Numbered from the stretch's first letter, positions 44,801 to 55,590 are shown. The stretch: DNA of 64,000 bases from Echinarachnius parma (GCA_037951105.1 JBAMJV010008264.1:1-64000), one strand, 5' to 3'. Notes: a model not told the origin generated them from the sequence alone. Numbers and translations: made by a program.

Positions 44801-47800
44801 ATAAAAACAAAAAATTGTAACGGCTTGTTCAAAATTCTCGAATATTTGTGGGGCCCTACAATTATTACAAATGGTTATGTTTATGGATATTAATAATATA
44901 AATAAAGTTTATTCTGTCGTTGAAATTATATATGCCTTTTCAAATTTGACTCTCAGTTTTTGATTATCTCACAAATAAATTATGATGTGTAGCGCCCTCT
45001 TTACCTAACCTCAACTATACTTTAACTGTTTAAAAGTGTAAAAAACCCTTTCTCTAACCTGAATCCATTGATTTGCGTCACATGAAGCGGCGGCCCATCC
45101 TTTGTTGTTATTCAACCGGCCCTCTCTGGCTCTGCTCGACGTATCATAATGGTAGCTAGATGCACTCAGACTCGAATCAGGGAGGGTATTGGACAGTTCA
45201 CGAGGAGGGGCTTTTAAAGAAAATGTAATACCTTTAATTGAATACCTTTTCACGCTGGTCAAGACAACTGGTGGACGAGAGATGAAGAAGCTCATCACAG
45301 GCCTCTCTGATCTCAACTCTTTTAAACTGTAAATATGCCAATCATTTTAACCTATATTATATATTTATATTATATTTATATTTAACTCAGAAAGGTATAT
45401 AATATTGTCTGATTTTAACTTTATAGCCTGTTCCGGTGGTAAGTGATTTGTATTTTATTTATTTAAGGATCAGCATTTGTAATTGTAAGTAGGCTTTGTA
45501 AGCCTGTATTTTGATGTGTAGTTGCGTACATTTATTGATATTATTCTTTCGTTTGTGTTAAATGTTTGTGATAAATTAATATGCCTGATTGTAATTCATA
45601 CCAGCAGAAGCTAAATAATATTGATTTGTTGAAACTGACTGAATTGTTATCTCCTATTGATAGTGAAGATTGTATTTATGGTCCGAACCAGAAATATTTT
45701 CTCCCAAATGAGTTTTATAATTTTGTTTTATTGAGAAACAGATACATAATCGATGTTCATGTTTGCATCTTAATTGTAGAAGCCTTAAGAAGAATTGTTT
45801 ATATTTTTTCTTTATTTTTGGACAGTATAGATACTAAATTTTGTGCAATTGGTTTAACAGAGACGTGGCTAAAACCGAATGACCCTGTTTATAATGTTGG
45901 TGGCTATACTTGTATTGTCAATACACGTCAAGACCGTGTCGGTGGTGGGGTAGGTGCATATATTCGTAATGATTTTAAATTTGTACATATATAGATATTG
46001 TAGATATATTTACTGATTTGATTGAAGGTATTTTTATTGAAATTAAATCTCTCCCAAAGAATATTTTATTTAGTGTTATTTATAAACCACCAAATTCTTG
46101 CCATTATTTATTGAATCATTAACTTCAGTTTTTCATGAGGTAAATAAATAAAGTAACATTTCATATTTTACAGGTGATTTTAACTTAAACTTATTAGATG
46201 CTCATTCATGTCATCAAGTAAACGAATTTCTAGATGTTTTTATGTGTAATTCGATGTACCCAGTCATTCATTTTCCAACCCGTGTTTCTGATCATCCTGC
46301 TACTTTAATTGATAATATTTTTACAATTGACTTAAACAATATTTTGTCTGGTATTATTTTAGTTGACGTAAGTGACCATTTTCCTATATATTGTATGCAT
46401 AATAATGTTTTAAATGATACAAGCAGAATAACAAAGAAACGTGATTTATGTGATAGAAATAGAAATATTTTTATTGAAAAAATGAAAAAAGTACCATGGC
46501 GCATTAATAATGATGACCCAAATGTTAAGTATGATAATTTGTTATATCAATTTATAGAAATATATTATGAATTTTTCCTAAAAAAGTTAAGATTGTTAAA
46601 TTACGTAAAGACAGGCCCTGGTTTAATGAAGAGTTGCGTATGATTTATATAAAAAATTGATTAAGAATCCAACTGTTTATAGAGAACGTATTTATAAAGA
46701 ATTTCAAAACAAGGTGAATAATAAAATTAAGTGTGTAAAAAATGCTTTAAAAAAAAACATAGTTGTCTGATGTTAAACATAATATGAAAACAAAAATGGG
46801 ATGTAATTAATAAAGCATTGGGAAAAAACATCAAAATCAAGTATGATCGACTGCATTGAAGTTAAGGATCGTAAAATGTCAGATGAATATGATATAGCAC
46901 AATCGTTTAATCAATATTTTGTTAATATAGGTATATCTCTTTCTAATCAACTTCAAAGTGCTACTAGTAATGATAATGATTATATGCAATACTTAAAAGA
47001 AATTCCTCAGACAGCTTTTTTAAAACCGATTACACCATCAAGGGATAAGGAAAAAGTACAGTGAGTAATACGAACCAATTTTTAAGTTGATGTTTAAGTA
47101 TTAAAGTGATGCAAAAAACCAACAAAAGGGGTAGCGCCGGATTGCAGTGCATGCAACAATCGATCCGATGCGAATCTGACTTTTGCTTTATTTTCGGGAT
47201 ATCGAGTATTGATTTTTGCGCCCGGGACTCGACATCTTTTCGGCGGGACCCGGGTACCCGTGACTCACCAACACCACTACATGATTGACGCTCATCAGGG
47301 GGACACTCTTGCGTTTCACCCCCACCGTATTGGCGTCGACCGCGCACCAGTTTTCCGCCGACGCCCTCCTGTCGTGCGACGCGCACCATAGTATTTCCTT
47401 CTTCATCGGCGTCCGCCATTGCAGCTAGACCTGTTTTGGGTGAACAATAGACCAGTAGCGTAACGTGGTCGGACTAGTTTATATATTCATTTTTATTTGT
47501 ATTTCTTGTTTATTATTATTTGTTGGGGGGGGGGGGGGGGAATGCGAATTAAAATTGGGGTGGGCCGGGGCACACTCGATTATGTATATTTCTGAACGCT
47601 TCAAACATAAATATCTTGTTAATGAATAAAAGGGAAAGGGACATAACAAAACAACGAAACCTGGTCCATGCTTATATTGTTACTACGATGAGGGAACCGC
47701 TATAATTCCAATTGGATTTTGAGGGTTTGGACAATGTTACTATAGATCCCTTTAAGGACGTTCCCCAGTTATGTTTGTGCGCATCCGAACTGCGCAGGTT

Positions 47801-50800
47801 GGTCAGATGACGCATGAATGGCTTTGCGCGTATCTAATTGTGACGTATGAATACGTTTACGCACCTCTGCTTCAAATCATAAACAAGGTTGTTATAATTT
47901 GATGACATTCAATAATGGCATGAATTTTTTACCACTACCTTCTTTTTTGCCTACCTCCCTTTTAGATAGGAATTTCAAAACGACAAGGAAAGTATGTTTT
48001 TCATGTCATCTCAAAAGCCTAATACATTTCCATTTACCCATGTTTGACTGTTAACTGTGTTGTGTTCACTAAGAATTGTTGTAAATGGGTACTTGACCAA
48101 ATTTTAATCAAAACAATGTAAGAATGTAGGACTCTAGAGATGGCATTTGAGTTCATATTGATCATACGTTGTGACAAACACACGCACCTTCATTTATCTT
48201 GGTTCAATCCATTGGCAACAGAGGCCCAAACATATTTTGTTTCCAAGAGGCAAAATATCTATTCTATCATCAAATTGGCAATATTACACTCACTATTTTG
48301 TTATAATATTTTTTCAAGGTGATGTATTTCATTATGAATGCAACAAGAAACATTTCCTTTTCATTTTCGGGATCAAATACTGCCAATTTGATAATAGTGT
48401 TAAGTCAGCGAAATGTTTTCCAATTTGAGGATTGCCCGATCATTTGCATTTCAAGGTTTCGTGTGAGAAAACAACTGTACATTGAATTGCAACAAATTTG
48501 GGCACAAATTGTGCAGATATTTTTTCTCTTACTTTTGACTCGTGTTAAACATTTTCACTGATACTAAGCATGATTTGTCCAAGAATTGTTTTTACACTGT
48601 GAAACTCTATCAGTGGGTTAATTACCCCTGTTTCAGGGTTCTGTTTTTTTTTTTCTATGTTTCATTCTTTTTTGGGACGCAAAGTACATTGCGACAGTTT
48701 ACAGCATATCAACCACTGCAACAACAAACAAATGCAATCTACAATCAACACTATTATAGATCAAGAATTATTTTTTCATTGGGAGGGCAGACTAATATGT
48801 TACAACTCCCCTTTCCTGATTTGGCTTCCTCCAGTAGGCCTATCACTTTTTCCACAATTATGTCAAGTTTGGCGAAAGAACCTGTCCGGCGATGTGGAGT
48901 TTAACACACAAAATACCACATGGGGGCGCTGCTAGTAAAACACACAAAAAAAAACACCAACACATGGACCGTCCTTTGTGAATATTTCCCCACCCTATCA
49001 CGGCAATTTTGGCAAGCTTTGTGAAAGTGACATGGGTTTTGAATGTACAACATAGGTTTTATGAACCCACCCCATCATTGCATCCCTGGATAGGTTCCCG
49101 ACCAGATTTTGTGGTCTTACGATGTTTTCTGCCGCATGGGGGCGCTGCTAGCACAAAAACGAGCACACGAACACCCCATTTTTATAGTGTTTCTGTATTC
49201 AGTAACCCTTTCTCTATAATTTTGGCAAGTTTCGTAAAAGTGACATGGGTTTTGAATGTACAGCATAAGTTTTATAAACCTTGCCCATTATCCCACCCCC
49301 TAACAGAAAACGTCCCTGAGAAGGATTTTTAGGATATTGGTGTTTTCTGCCGCGTGAGGGCGCTGCTAGCAAGATTGAGAGCATACACCCCCAACTTTAA
49401 ATTTTTGTCCTCGTTTTGGATACCTTTCTCTACAATTCTCCCAAGTTTGGAGAAAATTACGTGGATTTTGAAAGAATTATGGGGATTTAAGTTTGCTATT
49501 GGACATTTTGTTGCCTATCATGGCCTTGATCCTGTAACGCTATCATTCTATACTGGACGTCAGATTGCCATATTCTTCAGAGTCCCGTAGAAGAAAAACA
49601 AGCACACGAACCTATGGTTTTATATGCATATTTGGGCTTCGGATGGGTCAAAGTTACGTCATGGAAAGTTTGAAGAAACTGACATGGACTTCACTTTAAC
49701 TGGGGAACGTCCTTAAGTGTATACTGTTTCTTTTAACAATAATGCGTGAAATCTTCATAGAGATAGATCACTGTGACTGTACCTATAGTAAAAAACAAAA
49801 ACAAAATTACTGCCAGATTTGATAACCCACTGCCTATTGGTTTTAGCTACAATCGGATAGCGTTTTTAGTTCGTCATATTTCCATAATCATTTTGATTGA
49901 AAGGGAGACATTTGAAAAAATCAATATCAATTCAATTTCTCGATTAATAACTATTAGCCAAAACAAAATGATTTAAGATTAAAATCATTGTGGAAGCTCG
50001 GAGTAATTTTGGTTGAATTTGACAAAGTTCGTGGTTAGGATAACTTTAAACTGTTTAATTCACTAACCATATAAATGATCTTCGTAAAACTTGAGTAGTA
50101 CATTTATAATATTGACTCGTTATTTATTTTGCAAGAGAAAGCGGTATCCAAAGTAACATATGTACAGACTTTTTTCATATCATCACTGTATACAGTCAAT
50201 TATTTTTTGTTAATCTTGGTGTTTTGAAGTTTGAAGATATTAATTTAACTCGTTATTTATTGCTGGAAATACGTGAAAATAAGAAAAAGGGGGTTAAATA
50301 CAGACGAGTGTAATATATAAATAGGCAGAAATGAGGAAAAGGAGGCCAAAAGGTGAAAGAGGTGGTAGAGAGGGCGCTGCACAACACAATTTTGTGTGAG
50401 GTAATGAAAAACTGACTGAGTTGAAAGAACATCTTATTTCAATGGCAGAATAAACTTGGTCAAAATCGGTTCAGAAATGGCTGGAAAATTAATAAATATA
50501 TCCGATCGTAATAAGTATGGGCCCAGATTCATTCGATGATTTAAAAAATATATAATTTTAAAAATGCTTACACTTTTTCACAAAAAATTTCAAAAGCGGT
50601 TTTTAAATACTTGTTAATGATCTCTCTTTTTAATCAATTTTCAAGAAAACATCACATGCATTAATTTTGTATGAAAAAATGGTTGAGACCAATGCTTCTT
50701 TAGAGAGCGCCCTCCTGTGTTTAAATGGCTCCTTTTTAATGATAACAGGCTTTTTACTTAGTCGTTTGTAATTTTGTATATACATGTCATGTATGTTGGA

Positions 50801-53800
50801 GTTATAACTATTAGTTTGTAATGTTACTGTGCAGGTTTTGGTTTCTAAAATTCAGCCTTACTTATACTTAACTACCCCTTTAAAAAGAGGTAGAGAATAG
50901 ATAAAAAGGACTTAAAGAAATCAGTAGAAAAGAGATTATGAAGACGGAAACATAGGTAGAAAAGAGGTAATAATACTAAGAAAGGATGTCAACAATAATT
51001 CAAAGGAAACCAACAGGCAAAAACAACACATATTCGTATGTTTTGGTACCGTTTTGTCATATCAAATAGATGCCCAACATTTTGCGAAGGGTTGTGTAAT
51101 TCGTAAACAACGCAATTAATTACCATCAAGTACGGAACCATTATGGCGTCACTGTTCCGTATGCGCCAACGTTTGCGAGCGTGTCAATTTCATTCACGCG
51201 TACGTTTGTAAACGATAGAATCACGGGAGATGCGTTCGTCCTAGACAAAACATAGTCTTCTTTGTAGTATTTCCCAATTATATATATTTTTTCTGGAAAC
51301 ATATTTGTTTAACTTATTTGTGGAATGTACTAATAACAAATTATAATTTGTTTTTATTAGGATATTACTTTTGTGTAGTGGTACCTTTTAAAAAGCATGG
51401 AGGATAGGTCGAATGGAGTAACAAATAGACAAGAGGAGAGAGGCGATAAGAACATTTAGAAAAGAGCATGGGTGTAGAAGTATATCTCCTCTGGGGGTGG
51501 GGGTGCTGAGGTATTTTGCCCGAATACCACCTTCCCCATTTTTACTCGACAAGCGAAAAAAAAAAGTTATCACAATTTCACCGCCCCAAAGTCATATACT
51601 TTTGATAAGTTTTACTTGAATATGACATGCTTTTGCCCGAATATGATATGAGTTTGTTTGAATGCAATATGAATTTGCCCGCCGAATATGATATACTTTT
51701 GCCCGATTATTACATACTTTTGCCCGAATATGATATGACTTTGTCCGAACCCGATATGACTTTGCCCGAATATGACACACTTTTGCCGAAGGTTTGGTGC
51801 TTTTTGCCCGAATATGGCCTTTCTCAAAGCTCCAGGGGTGTTGCAGCCCCCCTAACCCCTACCTTCTACGCCGATGGAAAGGAGTAACGGAGGTTGAAAG
51901 GAGGGAACAATTATCCTTACACAACAAGCAAGTTGTTGAAATGCACAAATATATGGATTGGTAACTGGTAAATAGCAACAAAAACAAATAATTAAACATT
52001 AGGTTAATAAATCATGTATACTTATTTAGTTAACTTTTAAAACCAGTAAAACTTCTAGGTATTTTGTTTTCTCTTTTACCTCTTACGACGGACTTTATTT
52101 CAGAGTACAATATTTACATAGTTACACAATTGATACAATTATAAACTAAAAGTGTTCTAATAATTGACATATTCCTTTTACATTTCTTAATTTGTTTTGA
52201 AAGTAAGAACAATTCAAATACTTTTTTAATTCTACTCTAACCTCTTTCCATAATATGTTGGTTTGAAATAATTGTTTGTATTATTATTAATAAATTCAAT
52301 ATAATTTTGTATTAATGACAAACTCAGTAATAATAATAATGAAATTAATACACCAATTTTCATCTGCAATATTTGGCACACCAATTATAATAACCTTTTC
52401 ATCAATACGAACTATTATTTTATACATATGAAAAATCATATTTTCTATTATCTTCTTTACAGTGTAATAACATGTGTAATGTTGTACTAACACAATTACA
52501 AACATCACATTTATTTTCATTCAATATTTTCCATCTAAACAAATTTTCTTTCAAAGGTAATATTCTATGTAAGAGTCAGAAGTTAAATTGCTTAATTTTG
52601 TTCATCGATATTTTGTTTAAAGTGAAATAATAAAACATCATTCCATATAAAGTCCTCTGGAAATGCAAAATTGGCTTGCCAATAAAAAAAAATAGTGATT
52701 TTGTTCGTTTCATTTGTATAAGAACAGAATAAAAATGTATTGTTTTCATAGCATTAATATCTTTCGAATCTCCTGCTGATATTTCAAACAAATTCTCATT
52801 ATCATTATTTTGCGGTACTCTATCTTGTAGTTTCTCTAACCAACATTTTGGAAAAGACTTTTTCAATTTGACGAAATTAAAATTATACAATAAATTACTT
52901 GCTACATTGTCATTAAAAATATCTTTTAATTCACACCATTGACCGTGTTTAATTACGTATTTTACTTTTATGATGCCTAAATGAATCCACGTTTGGAAAT
53001 ATAACATATCATTCCTACATTTGACATTACTATTATACCACAACACTTGGTTTTCTATGTCCGTTACATGTAGCAAATCAATAAATCGTAATTTACTCCA
53101 TAAACAAAATCCAAATAGAACGCGGGTAGCTTAAGTTTGTTGCAAGTAAAATAATATCTTTTGTATTCAAATTACATTTTAATAACAATGGATATCCCCC
53201 AATGTTACGTGTCCAATAAGAAAACAAGAAAATAATTCAATTTCAATTCCATATCAACCATATTCAGACCCCCTGCTATTTCCTTATTTATAATAACACT
53301 TCTTTTAACTTTATCTATCTTAGAGTTCCATAAGAAAAGAAAATATCAACGCATTCAATTCCTTTAAAATATAATATAACAACTGGTACAGCCGTTGAAA
53401 TATATACAAATTGTGAGGCTATTAATAATTTTATTATTATTATATTTCTAAAAATATGTTAATCTTCTTCTTTTTCCATAAATATAAAATATTGTTTATC
53501 TTTTCAATTCTTCCCGCCCAATTTAATTGATCAATTTCGTCATTATTTGTACACACAAAAACTCCCAAACATTTCACTGGTGCCTCACTGCATTTCAAAT
53601 CTTCTATTATTCATCTTTTAATACCATTATATCCGACTTATCCCAGTTAACCTTTGGACCCGCATTGTCACCAAATATATTTACTTCTTCCATAACACAT
53701 CTCACTGATTCTTCAGAATCAACAAATACTACAGTATCGTCAGCATACTGAACGATAAATGTGACCCACTTTAATATCATTTATCAACTCAATACCTTTT

Positions 53801-54189
53801 ATTAAATCATTTTGCCTTATCGTTGTGGTATAAACTTCTAGGTATAAATGCGTGGAAAATGGGCCTAATTTTGATAAAATGAACAATTCAATACGTAACT
53901 GTAGCCACGAGTCTAGTAGAAAAGTCGATTTAAGAAAAAACAAAATCATTCAAAGATAAAGAAGAATAACACTTAAATTTGATGCTACGTTGTGTAAGTA
54001 TATAGTAGCCTATGATGGTCAGTAAAAACATAACAAATATTGTATGATCAGCCAGTTAGTCGATGTGAAATAAGCGGACTTACTTATGATAATTTGTTTT
54101 AAAGAAAGTTAATTGTCAAACCAACCTTGCTGGACGATGAAGGTCCCGACCAAGAGCATCACGGCCAACGCAAGACTCAGTTTCGTCAT
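38743..54189 (-). CDS. Secreted single-discoidin-domain protein, gene B (five exons)
   Basis: Exons 54126-54189, 47269-47430, 45059-45210, 41767-41916 and 38743-38889 splice with phases 1/1, 1/1, 0/0 and 0/0 to a 224-residue protein with a TAA stop. Residues 1-27 form a signal peptide with likely cleavage after LAAMA. A charged linker with RGRR and a CPPDERQSC motif follows. The last 150 or so residues are one F5/8 type C domain, an eight-stranded beta-sandwich that in this family binds glycans or membrane phospholipids. Visible hallmarks are LPDSSLSASS, GWAAASCDANQWIQVNLG, ATQGHPNSDYSSWVKTYKV, SSDGVNF, VFKGNEDRDTVVQN and YVRILPVTWNVWIGLRMEFY. The terminal cysteine pair seen in vertebrate versions is absent. 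It probably acts as an extracellular lectin-like protein (inference). Exon 1 could also splice straight to exon 3, because exon 2 is symmetric. Confidence 0.85.
39231..41375. mobile_element. Nested inverted-repeat elements in the last intron of gene B
   Basis: The outer ends GACCGCGGGCCG and CGGCCCGCGGTC enclose a second pair at 39316 (AAATGTCGTCAAG...) and 41272 (CATCTTTTGAGCTTGACGAC). That pair in turn is split by the insertion at 39331-40434. A further inverted pair lies near 40660-40880 (GGCTACGAAAGAAGGCA and TGCCACCTTTCGTAGCC). The open frame at 40642-41016 lies over this foldback and is not called. Confidence 0.6.
39331..40434. mobile_element. Element with 10-bp target duplication, poly-G interior
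   Basis: TGTCGTCAAG directly flanks both sides (39321-39330 and 40435-40444). The ends are CAGGCGCGCCGGAAG and, inverted, TAGGCGCCGGAAG. The duplication length fits hAT- or Mutator-type insertion, and the superfamily is unresolved. The interior is dominated by poly-G/poly-C runs and GGGAGCGAAGCGACCGAGGG-like sequence. Confidence 0.65.
41767..41916 (-). CDS. Gene B exon 4, middle of the discoidin domain
   Basis: Acceptor ATGACAAAATTCAG, donor GATAAG/GTGAGT, 50 codons in phase 0 from VNLGSPYEVVAVATQGHPNS through WVKTYKVDCSSDG to NGNDK. It carries the family's TQG motif and WVxxYxV strand. A LINE fragment begins within about 25 bases upstream of the acceptor, so the polypyrimidine tract is poor. 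Confidence 0.85.
41940..42705 (+). pseudogene. LINE reverse transcriptase fragment (CR1/L2-like)
   Basis: It reads YMDSLSDNLNACKTGCVVGS, then SADDLVVIS, a variant of the YADD polymerase motif. After frameshifts near 42260-42370 come DISRQCRKLYAQGNML, ALFRAYCTSVYTAHLWC and YNDAMRMLLRVPRYFSASQM, typical of the C-terminal part of CR1/L2/Jockey-group reverse transcriptases. It is truncated at the 5' side and lies antisense in the intron between exons 3 and 4 of gene B. Not functional. 42720-42960 has no gene and may be its 3' tail. Confidence 0.75.
42968..44291. mobile_element. Inverted-repeat element rich in TTCGCGAAT motifs
   Basis: ATAGGTTTTCCCGCTCAATT and the inverse AATTGAGCGGGAAAACCTAT define the ends, with TA at each border. 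Both inner flanks hold many GAATTCG, TCGATT and TTCGCGAAT motifs. A poly-G run lies near 43337-43351. No coding. Confidence 0.7.
44470..45025 (+). mobile_element. R1 element copy e beside exon 3 of gene B
   Basis: Full length with TTAA borders (TTAAAGGGATAGCTGAG and CCTCAACTATACTTTAA). It ends only about 33 bases from the 5' splice site of exon 45059-45210. Confidence 0.8.
45059..45210 (-). CDS. Gene B exon 3, N-terminal third of the discoidin domain
   Basis: Acceptor TTTTCTTTAAAAG, donor TTCAG/GTTAGA. It starts in phase 1 (G+CC gives Ala), then 50 codons from PPRELSNTLPDSSLSASSYH through RAREGRLNNNKGWAAASC to NQWIQ. NTLPDSSLSASS and QWIQ are family hallmarks. The split at QWIQ/VNLG falls inside the conserved strand and rejoins perfectly. 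Confidence 0.85.
45581..47063 (+). pseudogene. LINE endonuclease half (CR1/L2-like), 3' truncated
   Basis: Several frames in order encode an apurinic-type endonuclease: IGLTETWLKPNDPVYNVGGY, GGGVGAYIRNDF, IYKPPNS, TGDFNLNL, FPTRVSDHPATLIDNIF and VSDHFPIY. A linker follows to about 47063 (IAQSFNQYFVNIG). The reverse transcriptase is missing. Frameshifts near 45995, 46130, 46640 and 46760 mark it as dead. It lies antisense in the intron between exons 2 and 3 of gene B. Confidence 0.75.
47269..47430 (-). CDS. Gene B exon 2 (AMADA exon), symmetric cassette
   Basis: Acceptor CACCCAAAACAG, donor GTGTTG/GTGAGT, 162 bases, phase 1 at both ends. With exon 1 it reads QQ-GLAAMADADEEGNTMV, then RVARQ, KLVRGRRQYGGG and ECPPDERQSCSGV. 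AMA/D is a strong signal-peptidase site candidate. Being a multiple of three with equal phases, it can be skipped without breaking the frame. Paralogues lie in units A and C. No known domain. Confidence 0.8.
47591..47755 (+). mobile_element. R2 3' fragment
   Basis: TTCTGAACGCTTCAAACATA through TGGACAATGTTACTATAGAT to CCCTTTAA. The 5' half is missing. Upstream (47440-47580) is unit B sequence similar to 7450-8000, with a poly-G run. Confidence 0.6.
47752..49716. mobile_element. TTAA element with internal 200-bp tandem repeats
   Basis: Ends TTAAGGACGTTCCCCAGTTA and TAACTGGGGAACGTCCTTAA. The left TTAA is shared with the end of the R2 fragment. Between about 48830 and 49620 three to four diverged units repeat GGCAAGTTTCGTAAAAGTGA, ATGGGTTTTGAATGTACA and GGGGGCGCTGCTAGCA. 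No transposase frame. Confidence 0.7.
50355..50883 (-). mobile_element. R1 element in unit B intron 1
   Basis: A minus-oriented R1 that ends ACTACCCCTTTAA. The equivalent position in unit A (near 9395, TTGTTTAAAAGGAGGTAG) has no insertion but has a TTAA, giving a pre-insertion site. Confidence 0.75.
51002..51391 (+). mobile_element. R3 element in unit B intron 1
   Basis: AAAGGAAACCAACAGGCAAA at the left and GTGGTACCTTTTAA at the right. It contains TTTTGGTACCGTTTTGTCAT and TTGCGAAGGGTTGTGTAATT. It interrupts the polypurine tract. Confidence 0.7.
51610..51825 (+). repeat. 24-bp minisatellite, open on both strands
   Basis: Eight or nine degenerate units of TTTTGCCCGAATATGATATG. Because the unit is a multiple of three, frames stay open on both strands (for example LPEYDMTL repeats). 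Not called as a gene. Confidence 0.7.
52063..53831 (-). pseudogene. L1-like LINE, 5' truncated, 14-bp target duplication
   Basis: AAACTTCTAGGTAT occurs on both sides (52049-52062 and 53832-53845). On the minus strand, just inside the 5' end, is QYADDTVVFVDSEESV, the polymerase motif. It is followed by GPKVNWDKSDIMVL, CLGVFV, SFLWNSKIDKVKR, and near the 3' end LPLKENLFRWKILNENKCDV with CNCVSTTLHMLLHC. These order and motifs match the C-terminal half of L1/Tx1-type reverse transcriptases. Frameshifts (near 53760 and 53100) disable it. The 3' end has AATAAAG followed by an A-rich tail. Unit A has the uninterrupted site near 10705. Confidence 0.8.
54126..54189 (-). CDS. Gene B exon 1 (signal peptide)
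   Basis: It reads MTKLSLALAVMLLVGTF then IVQQ, 21 codons plus one base, ending CAGCAAG/GTTGGT in phase 1. Hydrophobic core without charges after Lys3. The following exon supplies the cleavage site. The 5' flank is near-identical in layout to copy A. The first intron is about 6.7 kb because of inserted transposons. Confidence 0.8.
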
Positions 54190-54237
54190 CTTCGACAGAT
54201 TTTGGTGCTCTCGATGCGAAATGAAATGATTTACTTT

Positions 54238-54247
54238 CAAATATATG
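54238..54247 (-). promoter_or_regulatory. Possible TATA-like element, copy B
   Basis: CATATATTTG about 50 bases upstream of the start codon, identical to the copy A site in sequence and spacing. Confidence 0.3.
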
Positions 54248-55171
54248 AATGCTGTTAGGAAAGTTGTTGATTATGTATTGCTGGCGAGTATCTTGCCTGT
54301 CCCCGAAATGCGTTATGCCACAGACCGTACCGTCGAAGTTACTGAATCGTTCTCTTACGGGGCGTCTAATAAGTACACCGACAAACTTACGATTGCTGTT
54401 TAAAAATTGTGTTTCCGGTTTAAAAAAAAAATCAAAACACTATTATTATCTTTCTGTGATTGACGTAATTAAAACTTTTATGACACTTTCAAATGTATTT
54501 GTTTTTGTTTTAATATAAGATCAAGATGCAAATTGGGATGCGCCATTTGTTACGCTTTTTTGGTTTTATTTTATTTTATTTTTTTATAATACACGTGAAA
54601 CTTACAAACGTATCTTCATAAATATATAGCAAAAATACGATTAATAGCTTGTATGCAAAAAAAAGCTTCTATATCATCGCGTGCGAATATGTCCACCCGG
54701 AGTTTTCCCATGAATGTGTGACCAACACTGTTTCAATAAGACTAGTAATGGCGCCACCATAGGCGGGGTCACAGTCTACGACTCTACGTAGTAATATCCC
54801 GCCACACCCACTGATTGTATGAGCACATGCTGTTTTCCCTCGTAAACACTCAATAAGTCATGACGCCATTATCACCGTGTTCGCAATTTCATTTCCGCGA
54901 TGTCACTTGATTCGCGACGCCCTTTTCACGAACTTGTGAACGATATGAATGCGTAAGTACATGGTCAATGCAGTGACACCACCGGGGGGAGTTTCACAAA
55001 GATCCCAAGTCGAACTTAAAAGTACTGAGTTGGTGGAAAGCCATTTGTACCACAAAACACAATCAAGAGCCGAAATGCGAATATTTGAAATTTTTCACAG
55101 AATTTCACATCAAAAACGTCTCTTTGATAATAGAAAATGTAAATGATTTTATCATACTTGTACGCTTGTCA

Positions 55172-55590
55172 TAAAGGGTACCACTACCCAAAAATAATAT
55201 TCTTATTAATGAAATGTACCATCTTTATTAGTAGTCCATTCCACCAACAAGTTCAGAAAAAAATATGTTTTAAGACAAATATTTGGTAATTAGAAAACGC
55301 GTCACCATTTTAAAGCATACGTTCATGGGTCTGCATACCTGTATCCAGAGCGAATGAATCGTCCGGGATTCTATTGTCTCCAAACGTACGTGTGCATAGA
55401 ATTGGCGCACCCTCAGACGTTGGGCGCATACGGAACCATCAGATAATGATGGTTCTATAAGTGTGGGTAATTAATTGTATTGTTATGAATTACACAGCCC
55501 TTTGTAAAGTGTTGAGCATCTATCTAATATCACACACCGGTACCACAACATATAGTAATTTGCTGTTCTTTGCCTGGTGGTCCCATTTAA
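55172..55590 (-). mobile_element. R3 element in R4
   Basis: Begins AAAGGGTACCACTACCC and ends TTTGCCTGGTGGTCCCATTTAA. It contains TTCCACCAACAAGTTCA and a CGTTCATGGGTCTGCATAC block. Confidence 0.7.

Larger units (their letters stand above)
50280..51480 (+). repeat. Polypurine GGTAGAAAGG-type tract in intron 1 of gene B, split by R1 and R3
   Basis: Blocks at 50280-50354, 50884-51001 and 51392-51480 align by eye with 9310-9600 of unit A (AGGCAGAAA, GGAGGCCAAAA, GGATGT, GGAGTAACAAATA). Confidence 0.55.
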
